19,205 nt of DNA, taken from positions 1 to 19,205 of the forward strand of contig CAJMPE010000011.1 in assembly GCA_905215275.1 (NCBI GenBank), read 5' to 3'. Within the stretch, counting starts at the first letter, position 1. Each line of letters opens with the position of its first letter. Below, piece after piece: positions 6,553-13,737 of the stretch. The notes beneath the pieces are model-generated. The model was not told the DNA's origin, did no database searches, and was given only the letters and a program-made list of their open reading frames with translations. This stretch comes from an uncultured bacterium. GTDB taxonomy: Bacteria > Actinomycetota > Coriobacteriia > Coriobacteriales > Coriobacteriaceae. The position numbers were made by a program, and so were the translations under genes.

Positions 6553-6712
6553 CGGCGAAAGACCTCCGAAAGACCTTCGCAGGGGCTCCGTTCGGGCAGG
6601 GGCGCGAAATGGGCTCAGCGCAGCCCACCGAAAGACCTTCGCAGGGGCTTTGTCCGGACAGGGGCGCGAAAAGGTTTCAGAACAGCCCGCCGAAAGACCT
6701 CGAAAAGCCCTT
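6553..6712. repeat. Tandem direct repeats with a 62-bp period
   Basis: The core CCGAAAGACCT begins at 6566, 6628 and 6690, giving two exact 62-bp steps; a diverged copy CGGCGAAAGACCT lies at 6553. The first two units share the extended match CCGAAAGACCTTCGCAGGGG and, further on, CAGGGGCGCGAAA. The third copy is truncated after CGAAAGACCTCGAAAAGC. No spacer/repeat pattern typical of CRISPR is present. The array fills the gap between two minus-strand genes and may be an iteron-like or regulatory array, or a decayed duplication. Confidence 0.8.
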
Positions 6713-6750
6713 CAAAGGTCGGTGCGCCGTGAGGCGCATTATCGTCTCAA

Positions 6751-7485
6751 TCAGGTTGACACGCAGTCGGTCGCCTGCATCTGCGCGAGCGTCTCGATGA
6801 TTTGACGCTCGGATACCGGGCGAAGGCGCCATGCGTCAAGTCCGATGTTGATGCTCGTCCCGTCATGGAACTCGTCGGGCGATTTCCCGTGGGTGTGCCC
6901 GTAGAGATGGACGATGCCGTCAGGCACGTCGGGGGCGTATCTCAACAACGCCTTGTCCAGCGAGTTCGGCGCGACGTCTTTTAACTCGACTCCCCGTTCG
7001 ATGTACGCCCTGCGTGGCGTGTGCGAGATGATGGCGGGCATGCCGTTCGCAAGCGTCAGGAACAGGTTGGCCGATATGGAGCCGATGCAGACGGACGCGA
7101 AGTCGTACGCGTTGGTGTTTCGGATGTGGAAGCCATCGTGGTTCCCCAGTATCAGGTGGATGCGCGAATGAGGTACGGTCAGGTTGTCGAGCAGGTACAG
7201 GGCACGGCGGAGGCTCTTGTGGCCGCCGGCGGACAGGTCGCCCGCGATGTAGAGGTCGTCGTTCTTTCCGCATACGGCGTTGATGCGTCGGATGATGAGT
7301 CTGTCATGGGCCTCCGTGTCGACCATCTCGTTGAATCGGTACTCCGACAGCTCGCGTCGCAGTTGATTTAAGCCGTCAGGTGCCTCGATGACGTCGCGGT
7401 CGGGACGCATCCCAGGTTTCCAGAAACCGCGCGTCGCGGCGACGAACGGGTGGGCCAGGTGCAGGTCGGATGTGAAGTAGCGCAT
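6751..7485 (-). CDS. Calcineurin-like metallophosphoesterase
   Basis: 244 residues with the full motif set of the family: D7-x-H9 in FTSDLHLAH, G82-D83 in YIAGDLSAGG, G114-N115-H116-D117, H155 in ISHTP, and G196-H197-T198-H199. These residues bind two metal ions and hydrolyse phosphomonoesters or diesters. The compact size and the FTSDLHLAH start resemble phosphoesterases found on phages and mobile elements; the substrate is unknown. A ribosome binding site AAAGGAGG lies about 11 nt upstream on the minus strand. It is followed by the 62-bp repeat array and the two unknown small genes in the same direction. Confidence 0.9.
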   Translation of the reverse strand: MRYFTSDLHLAHPFVAATRGFWKPGMRPDRDVIEAPDGLNQLRRELSEYRFNEMVDTEAHDRLIIRRINAVCGKNDDLYIAGDLSAGGHKSLRRALYLLDNLTVPHSRIHLILGNHDGFHIRNTNAYDFASVCIGSISANLFLTLANGMPAIISHTPRRAYIERGVELKDVAPNSLDKALLRYAPDVPDGIVHLYGHTHGKSPDEFHDGTSINIGLDAWRLRPVSERQIIETLAQMQATDCVST

Positions 7486-7948
7486 GAGTTCGTGTTCCTC
7501 CTTTCGTTATATGGTTTGTTGCGTTTTCGGCTCTCGCCGACGGGAGTCGGTTGTATGGGATGGGGGCTTTTATTTATGCCTAGAAGCGATTTGATTTGGT
7601 TGTTGGTACAAGGATGCCAATGCGTCTATTTTAGGGTCTTAAATCGCCCCTCAGGTCGTTTGGGAACCGTCGGCTTGCGTTCGTTGAGTCGTGTTTACGA
7701 TAGCAAGCCTCGTTTGTGATTCCCTTGATGGTCCGCGGCAGCGCCGCGGTACGTTATTCACCGAAGGGGTCGTGTTGTTATCAGAATCGCGTAAAAATAA
7801 AGGGGAACACCCGTTATGCGGATGCTCCCCTTGTTCGGGAAACGGACACCTGCACGCGACCGAAGGGAGCGCGCGGGTCTGTGAGGGCTATGCCCGAACA
7901 CAGTACGTGCCGTGATGGTCTCGTCGTTACTGATGGTCATGCCACCCA
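7486..7948. other. Intergenic stretch of about 460 bp without a convincing gene
   Basis: Several short open frames exist on both strands, but none has a good ribosome binding site with a plausible protein. The stretch holds the upstream region of the phosphoesterase gene, a GC-rich palindrome CCGCGGCAGCGCCGCGG (about 7732-7748), and the terminator of the surface-protein operon. I see nothing else in it. Confidence 0.5.
7788..7832 (-). terminator. Intrinsic terminator of the surface-protein operon
   Basis: On the minus strand, arm AAGGGGAGCATCCG (7832-7819) folds onto CGGGTGTTCCCCTT (7813-7800) with a CATAA loop. That makes 14 pairs including two G-U pairs. The T-rich tail TATTTTTA follows (7799-7792). 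It lies about 115 bp after the stop codon at 7949. Confidence 0.85.
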
Positions 7949-9076
7949 TTACTGACGAGCACCACACGAACTGCAATACACGTAGTCCACGTAGGTTTCG
8001 GTCTTGTTGGTGCCGTGGTCCTCCTTGTGGGAACCAATCTGAACTGTCTGGTTCTCGTAGATGGGCCTTGTCTGATAACCGCAGTCCTTGCCAGCTATGG
8101 CCAGTTCTGCGGCGTGGTCCTCGGCGGCGTTGATATCGGTAGTGGAATAGCCGTCGGAGAAGATGAAGGTGTTGCCTACGACAACCTGCTTGGTGCCGTA
8201 GTCGGGAACGTCGACCCAGTTGCTCACCCAGACGTCACGGGTAGCCGTGTGGTTCACCCAAGTGTGCGTGTGGGCAGGCTTGGAAGGCTGGCTGGACTGA
8301 GAAGGCTTGCTGGAAGCAGAACCCGCGTTCGAAGAACCGTTGTTGGAAGGCTGGGAACCAGCGTTGCTGTCGGCCTTATTGCCGTCATTCTTGGCAGACG
8401 GGGTCGTCTGGGCAGGCTTGTCGTTGACATCGACGTCCTTGTCGGCGTCAGTCGCCTCCTGCTTGGTCTTGTCGCTCGCGTTCGGGTTCTTGGCGACGTT
8501 GCCGTCGAGCTTGTCGAGGATGCCCGTTCCCGCATCGCCCTTCAGGGTCTCGTCACCCTTCTTGATGGCGTCCTTGGTCTTGTTGACGATGTCGGCGAGC
8601 ATGTCGTCGGTGACCTTGTCGGCGGGAATCTGCGCCATAGGGCAGTTGACGGCAGGCGCGGTCTTCGCGTCGGCATCGACGGTGATGTCGACGGGAGCGC
8701 CCGTGTCGTAGATGTCGAACGCGGAACCGTCGGAGTTGACGGGGCTGACGAAGCTCACGGTGTAGTCGCCCTCGGCGAGTTCGACCGTGGAAGTGCCCTT
8801 GTTGCCATCGGCATCAGGGGTCACCGCGTGGTAGAAGTCCACATCGTTGCCCTCGATATGGGCGATGGCGGGCGTGGAGTTCTCGTCCCAGCCGTGGTCG
8901 GCCGTGACGCTGAGGGTCACATCGACGGTCTTTTGTTCGTCGGTAGTGGCCTTGTCTTGCTGCGTGAAAGCGCCTGATGCTGCGGCAATCGACACGGCTA
9001 TGACGGCAACGACTACGATTGCGATGGCCGCTGTATGCGGCTTGTGGTTTTTAACCCATTCGATTGCCTTTTCCAT
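7949..9076 (-). CDS. Membrane-anchored extracellular protein with C-terminal Cys/His domain
   Basis: 375 residues. A short cytoplasmic start is followed by one membrane segment at about residues 15-35, then a roughly 100-residue beta-rich, Ig-like region (about 48-140). Next comes an acidic helical stretch and a Ser/Asn/Pro/Lys-rich low-complexity linker (about 200-268). The C-terminal domain starts with H269-T-H271-T-W and ends with C368-S-S-C371 four residues from the end. From memory, such HTHTW...CSSCGA domains recur at the ends of surface proteins in gut Coriobacteriia and Firmicutes; zinc binding is inferred from the Cys/His pattern. Its ATG directly abuts the lipoprotein stop (TAA then ATG), so the two form one operon and may form one envelope complex. 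Confidence 0.75.
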   Translation of the reverse strand: MEKAIEWVKNHKPHTAAIAIVVVAVIAVSIAAASGAFTQQDKATTDEQKTVDVTLSVTADHGWDENSTPAIAHIEGNDVDFYHAVTPDADGNKGTSTVELAEGDYTVSFVSPVNSDGSAFDIYDTGAPVDITVDADAKTAPAVNCPMAQIPADKVTDDMLADIVNKTKDAIKKGDETLKGDAGTGILDKLDGNVAKNPNASDKTKQEATDADKDVDVNDKPAQTTPSAKNDGNKADSNAGSQPSNNGSSNAGSASSKPSQSSQPSKPAHTHTWVNHTATRDVWVSNWVDVPDYGTKQVVVGNTFIFSDGYSTTDINAAEDHAAELAIAGKDCGYQTRPIYENQTVQIGSHKEDHGTNKTETYVDYVYCSSCGARQ

Positions 9077-10027
9077 TTAGTCCACCTCTATCCCTTTTGT
9101 GTCAGGGGTGTCCAACACGAAGCCGGCGTGATTTTCGTTGACTATTGTGGCAAGCCCGCTGAAGCCGGCAAATGTCATGTCGTAGACGGTCTGCTTATTG
9201 ACAGGTGAAAAAAGCTCGATGCGCTCGTTGCGAATTGCCTTTCCGGCTTCGGTATAGCTTACGTTTATACCCCAATTGAGTACATCGGCAGGGGTTTGCT
9301 CTTCGTAGTCTGACTCTCCCATGTGGCCTAACTGCGCTTTGTAGAAGGAATACGAAGGGGCGTCGAAGGATATCGTCTCGCTCTGCGTGTTGTTTCCGGT
9401 GCCGTCTGTCTCAATGCGAAGCGTGTACGGCTGAGCCTTCGGTTCCTGATACGTAGCCGACTTAGTTGCGGCCTGACCGTCTTTCGCCGCGTTCAGTAGA
9501 GCTTCCAATTCGGAGAGCGTTTGGTTGTAAATAGACTTCGTCTGTTCTAAATCAGCGTCGGTTAGGTCTGACAGTGCGCTTCCGCCAAGCCAGGACGTGT
9601 ACGTGCCGCTGTCGTACTCATCTTTCAGAGCATCGTAGGCGCTTTGAATGCGCTCAATAGCCGGAGCTGTACTGTCGAGGGCGTCCTTACGTTCTGTGTC
9701 GAACACCTTCTTGTCTTGCTCCTTTGCCATCTCAACGATTTCATCGTCAGACTTACCGTTCAAGTCTGCGAATGTCGCTCCATCGCATTGGTATGCGGTG
9801 ACGTTGCCCTTTCCGTCAAAGACAAGAATGCGGTCAATTTCTCCGTCTTTCTCTATTGCGTCATTCTTGTTGTACTGCACCCATACGCTTTTCTGCCCGA
9901 AAGCCTGAGATACAGCAAGCGGCTCACTCGCACTCTTTACATCGTTTGCACCTCCACAGCCTGCGAGTGTGAGTGCGAGCAGGCATGCAGTGGCTACCGC
10001 AGCTGCGGTAAGTCTTCTCTTCTTCAT
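9077..10027 (-). CDS. Putative lipoprotein, first gene of the surface-protein operon
   Basis: 316 residues. The N-terminus is a lipoprotein signal: MKKRR, a hydrophobic stretch, and the lipobox LTLAGC with C24 as the lipidated residue. The mature part is soluble, with a helical region around residues 110-170 and a beta-rich C-terminal half (residues about 190-310). I recognise no family. The ATG at 10027 is chosen because GGAGGT sits 8 nt upstream; the longer frame from a TTG at 10042 would overlap that site. It is divergent from the XRE regulator at 10218 and its promoter region carries palindromes that could be operators. A role in recipient surface properties, such as exclusion or adhesion, is possible but unproven. 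Confidence 0.75.
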   Translation of the reverse strand: MKKRRLTAAAVATACLLALTLAGCGGANDVKSASEPLAVSQAFGQKSVWVQYNKNDAIEKDGEIDRILVFDGKGNVTAYQCDGATFADLNGKSDDEIVEMAKEQDKKVFDTERKDALDSTAPAIERIQSAYDALKDEYDSGTYTSWLGGSALSDLTDADLEQTKSIYNQTLSELEALLNAAKDGQAATKSATYQEPKAQPYTLRIETDGTGNNTQSETISFDAPSYSFYKAQLGHMGESDYEEQTPADVLNWGINVSYTEAGKAIRNERIELFSPVNKQTVYDMTFAGFSGLATIVNENHAGFVLDTPDTKGIEVD

Positions 10028-10124
10028 CCTATGTACCTCCAAATGATTAAGATTTTTAGCCTCACCCGCCGCATCGAAGCGGATGCGGGTCTAATGATAT
10101 GTCGGGGCCAGAAGAATATGAAGT

Positions 10125-10148
10125 GTATGGGCTGAAAATAGCCTATAC
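10125..10148. promoter_or_regulatory. Operator-like palindrome in the lipoprotein leader
   Basis: GTATGGGCT (10125-10133) and AGCCTATAC (10140-10148) are complementary at 8 of 9 positions, with a 6-nt centre. It lies just downstream of the predicted minus-strand start of transcription. Confidence 0.5.
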
Positions 10149-10158
10149 AGATTATTAT

Positions 10159-10187
10159 ATTTTACACACATTCTCCATACGATTCAA
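10159..10187 (-). promoter_or_regulatory. Predicted promoter of the lipoprotein/surface-protein operon
   Basis: On the minus strand, TTGAAT (10187-10182), a 17-bp spacer and TAAAAT (10164-10159) form a consensus-like promoter. The -35 box lies within the palindrome at 10175-10206, so a repressor bound there would block it. The resulting leader is about 125 nt and contains a GC-rich hairpin at about 10065-10090. Confidence 0.5.
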
Positions 10188-10206
10188 AAGTAGATGAATT
10201 GTATGG
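10175..10206. promoter_or_regulatory. Operator-like palindrome between divergent genes
   Basis: CCATACGATTCA (10175-10186) and TGAATTGTATGG (10195-10206) are complementary at 11 of 12 positions, with an 8-nt centre. It ends 11 bp before the XRE start codon and overlaps the opposing -35 box. The GTATGG half-site is shared with the palindrome at 10125-10148. Confidence 0.55.
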
Positions 10207-10217
10207 GCGGTTAGAGG

Positions 10218-10556
10218 ATGAAATACTACGAAATAGGACAGCGCATACGCCGCTATCGCAAGGCATGCGGTCTGTCGCAGGAGGCTCTTGCCGAGAAAGT
10301 GGGCATTTCTGCAACGCATATGAGCCACATCGAGACCGGGAACACCAAGCTGAGCCTTCCGGTTCTCGTAAACATTGCGGAGGCTCTTTCGGTGCAGACG
10401 GATGCTCTGCTTTACGACACCCCACGATTTTCCAAGACGGTTGCGTCGGAACACATACAGAATCTGCTTGATTCATGCACGACGGAACAGCTCTATGTGA
10501 TTATTGATACTCTCGAAGCTCTCAAGGTTTCACTGGACAAGCACGTGGGTGATTGA
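10218..10556 (+). CDS. XRE-family transcriptional regulator
   Basis: 112 residues. Residues 6-61 form a standard Cro/C1-type HTH: IGQRIRRYRKACGLSQEALA, then KVGISATHMSHIETGNTKLS and the helix VLVNIAEALSV. A helical tail of about 45 residues (VASEHIQNLLDSCTTEQLYV onwards) probably dimerises. It would act as a repressor on the palindromes in its own upstream region and so control both itself and the divergent lipoprotein operon. The ribosome binding site is weak: AGAGG lies immediately before the ATG, with GGGCGG at about 10204-10210 as an alternative. It is closed by a terminator at 10581, so it is transcribed separately from the HTH/ADP-ribosyltransferase pair downstream. Confidence 0.88.
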   Translation: MKYYEIGQRIRRYRKACGLSQEALAEKVGISATHMSHIETGNTKLSLPVLVNIAEALSVQTDALLYDTPRFSKTVASEHIQNLLDSCTTEQLYVIIDTLEALKVSLDKHVGD

Positions 10557-10580
10557 ATTGATTTACAACCTCGACTTGTG

Positions 10581-10612
10581 AAAGCCCGGTACGAATAGGT
10601 GCCGGGCTTTTT
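10581..10612 (+). terminator. Intrinsic terminator after the XRE regulator
   Basis: AAAGCCCGG (10581-10589) pairs perfectly with CCGGGCTTT (10602-10610), followed by two further T. The 12-nt loop is unstructured. Confidence 0.85.
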
Positions 10613-10637
10613 CGTGCGCCCATAGGTCGCTGTTATT

Positions 10638-10657
10638 GCCTATATACACCCATAGGC
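10638..10657. promoter_or_regulatory. Operator-like palindrome upstream of the HTH/ART pair
   Basis: GCCTAT (10638-10643) and ATAGGC (10652-10657) are perfectly complementary around an 8-nt centre, directly next to a predicted -35 box at 10660. CCTATA/TATGGG-like half-sites resemble those at 10125-10148, suggesting one regulator may recognise both regions. Confidence 0.45.
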
Positions 10658-10659
10658 TA

Positions 10660-10688
10660 TTGATAAAATACACGTTTGGGCGCATAAT
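10660..10688 (+). promoter_or_regulatory. Predicted promoter of the HTH/ART pair
   Basis: TTGATA (10660-10665), a 17-bp spacer and CATAAT (10683-10688) match the sigma70 consensus well. The promoter sits 25 bp upstream of the HTH start codon and next to the palindrome at 10638-10657. Confidence 0.55.
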
Positions 10689-10713
10689 ATCTACCTAAAT
10701 GGGGGTGATTTCA

Positions 10714-11001
10714 ATGGATGAGAACACAGGCAGCATGACTCCAGCCGAGGAGCTTAAACACATGCGCGAGCTGTACGGTATGAAGCGCTCCGAGTTTTGC
10801 GAGCATTTTGGAATCCCTCTACGCTCGCTGCAACATTGGGAGATTGGAGACCGCAAGCCGGCTCCGTTTCTGATTTTCCTCATTCGCAAGGTGTACGACC
10901 TCGAACAGGAGAATAAATACTTGCAAGAGTGCATCGACACACTCGACCGTCAAAACGATGAGCTGAAAGCACTTATTAAATCTCAGGCAGATACACAGTA
11001 A
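10714..11001 (+). CDS. HTH DNA-binding protein, candidate antitoxin/regulator of the ART gene
   Basis: 95 residues. An XRE-like HTH occupies residues about 8-50 (TPAEELKHMRELYGMKRSEF, then EHFGIPLRSLQHWEIGDRKP). A C-terminal coiled coil follows (LEQENKYLQECIDTLDRQND). The ATG at 10714 is chosen because GGGGGTGA lies 6 nt upstream; the in-frame ATG at 10699 overlaps that site. It precedes the ADP-ribosyltransferase-like gene by 25 bp and shares its promoter. A small HTH protein immediately upstream of a toxin-like enzyme is the usual type II toxin-antitoxin layout, so autoregulation and neutralisation are plausible, though only inferred. Confidence 0.78.
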   Translation: MDENTGSMTPAEELKHMRELYGMKRSEFCEHFGIPLRSLQHWEIGDRKPAPFLIFLIRKVYDLEQENKYLQECIDTLDRQNDELKALIKSQADTQ

Positions 11002-11026
11002 TTAGATGATAAGAGAGGTAAACAAT

Positions 11027-11803
11027 ATGAGGCCATTTGCAGAATCGGGTTTTGACGAACTCGACATGGTGTATTTCGAAGAGCATGGTCTGATTACAGA
11101 CCGGCACATGATTAACCAAGAGGAACTTGAGAAGCTATTAGACGCATCCGTAAACATGTCGAAAGAGGAGCTGGATGCGGCTTTAGATAAATATATCCCG
11201 TTGCCGCCGATGGATGAGATAACAAGCAAGATTGTCTTCGAAGAGTTTCGCATGAAGGGCGATTTAAGGTCGATGGTGGGCTTTTACCCAAGAGCCATGA
11301 AATGCGTAAGGGAAGGAGATTGGAAAGAGTTCTGCGAGTTTGTCGCAGGCGTTTACCAGCTTTTCCCTGTTGTCTTTGCGGACGGCGGCATATTTGATGA
11401 TGAAATGCCCTATGAATACAAGCGCGACTTTATCGTTCAGTGCTACGTAAATCACGGGGATGAACTCGACCCCCTCGTTGAGCGTTTGTCGAATTTCGAC
11501 CCAATTGGCGCGTCGGTTCTGCCCCCAGAATATGCTGATTTGGATGTAATCACGGTGTATCGAGCAGGAGAAGAAGAAATCGAAGAGGCGTCAGAACGCT
11601 GTTCTTGGACTCTGAGCAAAGACGTCGCCGACTTCTTTATGTACAAGTACAGGAACAGGCACGCCAATTATCTATATAAAGCAAAGCTTGCGACAAAGGA
11701 CGTTATCGCATACACCAACGAACGCGAGGAGTTCGAGGTCATTCAGTTTTGCTCTGTGTACGACATAGAGATTCTGGACAGATTGCCGAAGAAAAACAAG
11801 TAG
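11027..11803 (+). CDS. Putative ADP-ribosyltransferase-fold protein, candidate toxin
   Basis: 258 residues. The C-terminal third carries the three signatures of R-S-E ADP-ribosyltransferases in order: R179 in ITVYRAG, S193-W-T195 in ERCSWTLSKDVADFF, and E235-F-E237 in NEREEFEVIQF, with an AKLATKDVIAY strand between. ART enzymes transfer ADP-ribose from NAD+ to proteins, nucleic acids or small molecules. The N-terminal 170 residues are acidic and mostly helical, with no motif I recognise; they may form a regulatory or target-recognition domain. The start at 11027 has GAGAGGT about 7 nt upstream; an ATG at 11006 lacks a site. It has no signal peptide, so an intracellular target is expected. Pairing with the HTH gene supports a toxin-antitoxin or phage-defence role. 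The fold call is from motifs only. Confidence 0.65.
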   Translation: MRPFAESGFDELDMVYFEEHGLITDRHMINQEELEKLLDASVNMSKEELDAALDKYIPLPPMDEITSKIVFEEFRMKGDLRSMVGFYPRAMKCVREGDWKEFCEFVAGVYQLFPVVFADGGIFDDEMPYEYKRDFIVQCYVNHGDELDPLVERLSNFDPIGASVLPPEYADLDVITVYRAGEEEIEEASERCSWTLSKDVADFFMYKYRNRHANYLYKAKLATKDVIAYTNEREEFEVIQFCSVYDIEILDRLPKKNK

Positions 11804-11859
11804 TCTTCCACGTTCTATGGGCGACGGGCTTTATGAATCAATAACCGAGGTGGATTTTC

Positions 11860-13659
11860 ATGAGTACAAATAAAGAATCACGCGAGGGGGTGGCTGACAA
11901 GGCAAAAACCTGCTTCCTGTATGTTCGCGTCTCCACGAAGATGCAGGTGGAGAATGGAGAATCAATCGAGGCGCAGCTGTACGACCTGCGCGACTATGCA
12001 AAGCGCAATAACCTGCGCATCTTGCACGAATATATTGACGATGGATATTCGGGAAAGAACATCACCGGGCGTCCCCACTTCCAAGAGATGATGGAAGAGA
12101 TAAAATCCGGCGTTCGCGCGGATTATGTTCTTGTGTTCAAGTTGAGCCGTTTCGGGCGTAACGCAGCAGACGCACTTTCGTCGCTTCAGCTTATGCAGGA
12201 TTACGGAACAAACCTCGTCTGCGTCAAGGATGGCATCAACAGCGAAGCCCAGATGGGCAAGATGATGATTGCGTTCATGTCGGCGTTCGCAGAAATGGAA
12301 CGTGAAAACATCCTTGTTCAGACGATGGCTGGGCGCGAGCAGAAGGCCCGCGAGGGAAAGTGGAATGGTGGACAAGCCCCCTATGGCTATAGGCTCGTCA
12401 AGGACGAAAAGGGCAAGGGGCATCTGGAAATCGACGAAGACGAGGCGGAAATCGTTCGCATCATATTCCGCGAGTACACCAAGAACGGCAAGGGCGTTAT
12501 GGCGCTCGCATCTTGGCTTAATGCGCAGGGATACCGTAAGAATGTCCGTGGGAACGGCAAGTACGAGCACTTTGTCCCGACGTTTCTAAAGAACGTACTG
12601 TGCAACCCTGTATATATTGGAAAAATTGCTTACGGACGTCGCAGGACGACACCCGTCAAGGGCAAGCGCAACGAATACCGCATGATTAAGCAGTCCGATT
12701 ATGACGTGTACGATGGAGAGCACGAGGCCATCATTGACGAGGCTACATGGAACGCGGCACAGGAGCGCATGGCCGAGGAGTCTCATCCGTTCCCGGAAGC
12801 AAAGACTGGCGAGCACGTGCATCTTCTCACGGGAATGCTCATCTGCCCGGTATGCGGGCGCAAGATGATTGCCAACGTCTCACACGGAAAGCGGAAGAAG
12901 GATGGGACTGTAGGCAAGTCCACCTACGCGTACGCCTGCAAGTACAGCAAGAAACAGTTCGGGCCAAGTTGCACGTTTACCCGCCAGTTCAAGCAAGAGT
13001 ACATCGACAGAGAAGTAATCGAGGTCATAGCACGTGCCGCCTACTCCGATGTATTCGAAGAGCGTGTGCGCGACGAGCTTGATGCCGCTGTGGATATTGA
13101 GAAGCTGGAAGCGGACGTGGAACGCATAGGCAAGGCACTGGACAACAACAAGGCGGCAAGGCGCATGCTGTCCCGCAAGCTCGATTCTTTGGACGTGTCC
13201 GACCGTAGCTATGAGCGTAAGTACGAGGATATGCAGGCGCGGCTCGATAAGCTATATGACGAGTACGCAGACATCGAGACTGCGTTCGATGACGCAAACT
13301 CGAAGCTGGAGAGCGCCAAGGAGAAGCAAGTGACGACTGCTCGCATATACGAGATGCTTGACGAGTTTCGTGAGCATTTCGACGAGTATGACCCTGTGCG
13401 TAAGAAGGAGATTCTGCGGCAGGTAGTGGATAGCGTTGAGATAAATCCTGACGCAAACCCGAAGAAGGGTGACACGATTGTGACGCGTGTGCGCTTCAAG
13501 TGCCCCGTATCCTTTTATCCTACGTTGCCCGAAGAGGCTTATGATGCACTCGGCGTCAAGGAGTTCAACCGCTTGGAAACGACAGAATATGTTTCCGAGA
13601 AAAAATCTCGGGTTGACGAAGATACCGTTGAAACCGTCGCGGTCCTCGAGCGCCGCTAA
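11860..13659 (+). CDS. Large serine recombinase (integrase) of the element
   Basis: 599 residues. The resolvase domain (about 17-160) starts FLYVRVSTKMQVENGESIEA with nucleophile S25 and includes the helix FKLSRFGRNAADALSSLQ. A recombinase domain follows (about 170-300; GGQAPYGYRLV and LNAQGYRKN), then a zinc ribbon with C329, C332, C360 and C371 (CPVCGRK, later YACKYSKKQFGPSC). A long coiled coil occupies about 410-500, as in integrases of the phiC31/Tn4451 type. Such enzymes integrate a circular element at a short att core and need a directionality factor to excise it. The start has GAGGTGG upstream. It is the last gene of the element, with the chromosomal gene converging on it 78 bp later, fixing the right attachment site to this gap. 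Confidence 0.93.
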   Translation: MSTNKESREGVADKAKTCFLYVRVSTKMQVENGESIEAQLYDLRDYAKRNNLRILHEYIDDGYSGKNITGRPHFQEMMEEIKSGVRADYVLVFKLSRFGRNAADALSSLQLMQDYGTNLVCVKDGINSEAQMGKMMIAFMSAFAEMERENILVQTMAGREQKAREGKWNGGQAPYGYRLVKDEKGKGHLEIDEDEAEIVRIIFREYTKNGKGVMALASWLNAQGYRKNVRGNGKYEHFVPTFLKNVLCNPVYIGKIAYGRRRTTPVKGKRNEYRMIKQSDYDVYDGEHEAIIDEATWNAAQERMAEESHPFPEAKTGEHVHLLTGMLICPVCGRKMIANVSHGKRKKDGTVGKSTYAYACKYSKKQFGPSCTFTRQFKQEYIDREVIEVIARAAYSDVFEERVRDELDAAVDIEKLEADVERIGKALDNNKAARRMLSRKLDSLDVSDRSYERKYEDMQARLDKLYDEYADIETAFDDANSKLESAKEKQVTTARIYEMLDEFREHFDEYDPVRKKEILRQVVDSVEINPDANPKKGDTIVTRVRFKCPVSFYPTLPEEAYDALGVKEFNRLETTEYVSEKKSRVDEDTVETVAVLERR

Positions 13660-13687
13660 CCAGCCCGGGTAGCTTTTTAGGACAAGA

Positions 13688-13717
13688 AAGGGGGCGGCCC
13701 GTCTGGACCGCCCCCTT
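13688..13717. terminator. Hairpin terminator between recombinase and PHP gene
   Basis: AAGGGGGCGG (13688-13697) pairs perfectly with CCGCCCCCTT (13708-13717). On the minus strand the stem is followed by a pyrimidine-rich TTCTTGTCC, so it best serves the chromosomal PHP gene; it may act in both directions. The element end should lie between 13660 and this stem. Confidence 0.75.
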
Positions 13718-13737
13718 CGTTGGGCATATGAGTCTCG

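Larger units (their letters stand above)
783..13687. mobile_element. Integrative and mobilizable element (boundaries approximate)
   Basis: The block contains, in order, an excisionase-like wHTH gene, an SF3 replication helicase, an oriT-like region, mobC, a relaxase, cargo genes and a large serine recombinase. The recombinase is at the right edge, directly beside chromosomal genes, as is usual for integrases. The right end must fall between the recombinase stop (13659) and the PHP-gene terminator (from 13688). The left end is not identified: it may be near 783-1000 or outside the window, with the IS elements inside the island. No VirD4-type coupling protein or type IV secretion gene is seen, so mobilizable rather than self-transmissible is the cautious call. 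I could not find convincing att repeats by eye. Confidence 0.65.

Noticed and set aside
6553..6712. Possible CRISPR array
   Set aside because: Units of 62 bp are alike over most of their length without unique spacers between short repeats, there are only about three copies, and no cas gene is nearby.
7691..7955. Short plus-strand frames in the gap after the surface-protein operon
   Set aside because: They overlap the minus-strand terminator hairpin, lack ribosome binding sites and show no protein-like features.
8015..8977. 320-codon plus-strand frame opposite the surface protein gene
   Set aside because: The minus-strand product has a membrane anchor, linker and conserved-looking C-terminal domain, and the operon has its own terminator. 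The plus frame is a low-complexity Val/Gly/Arg shadow.
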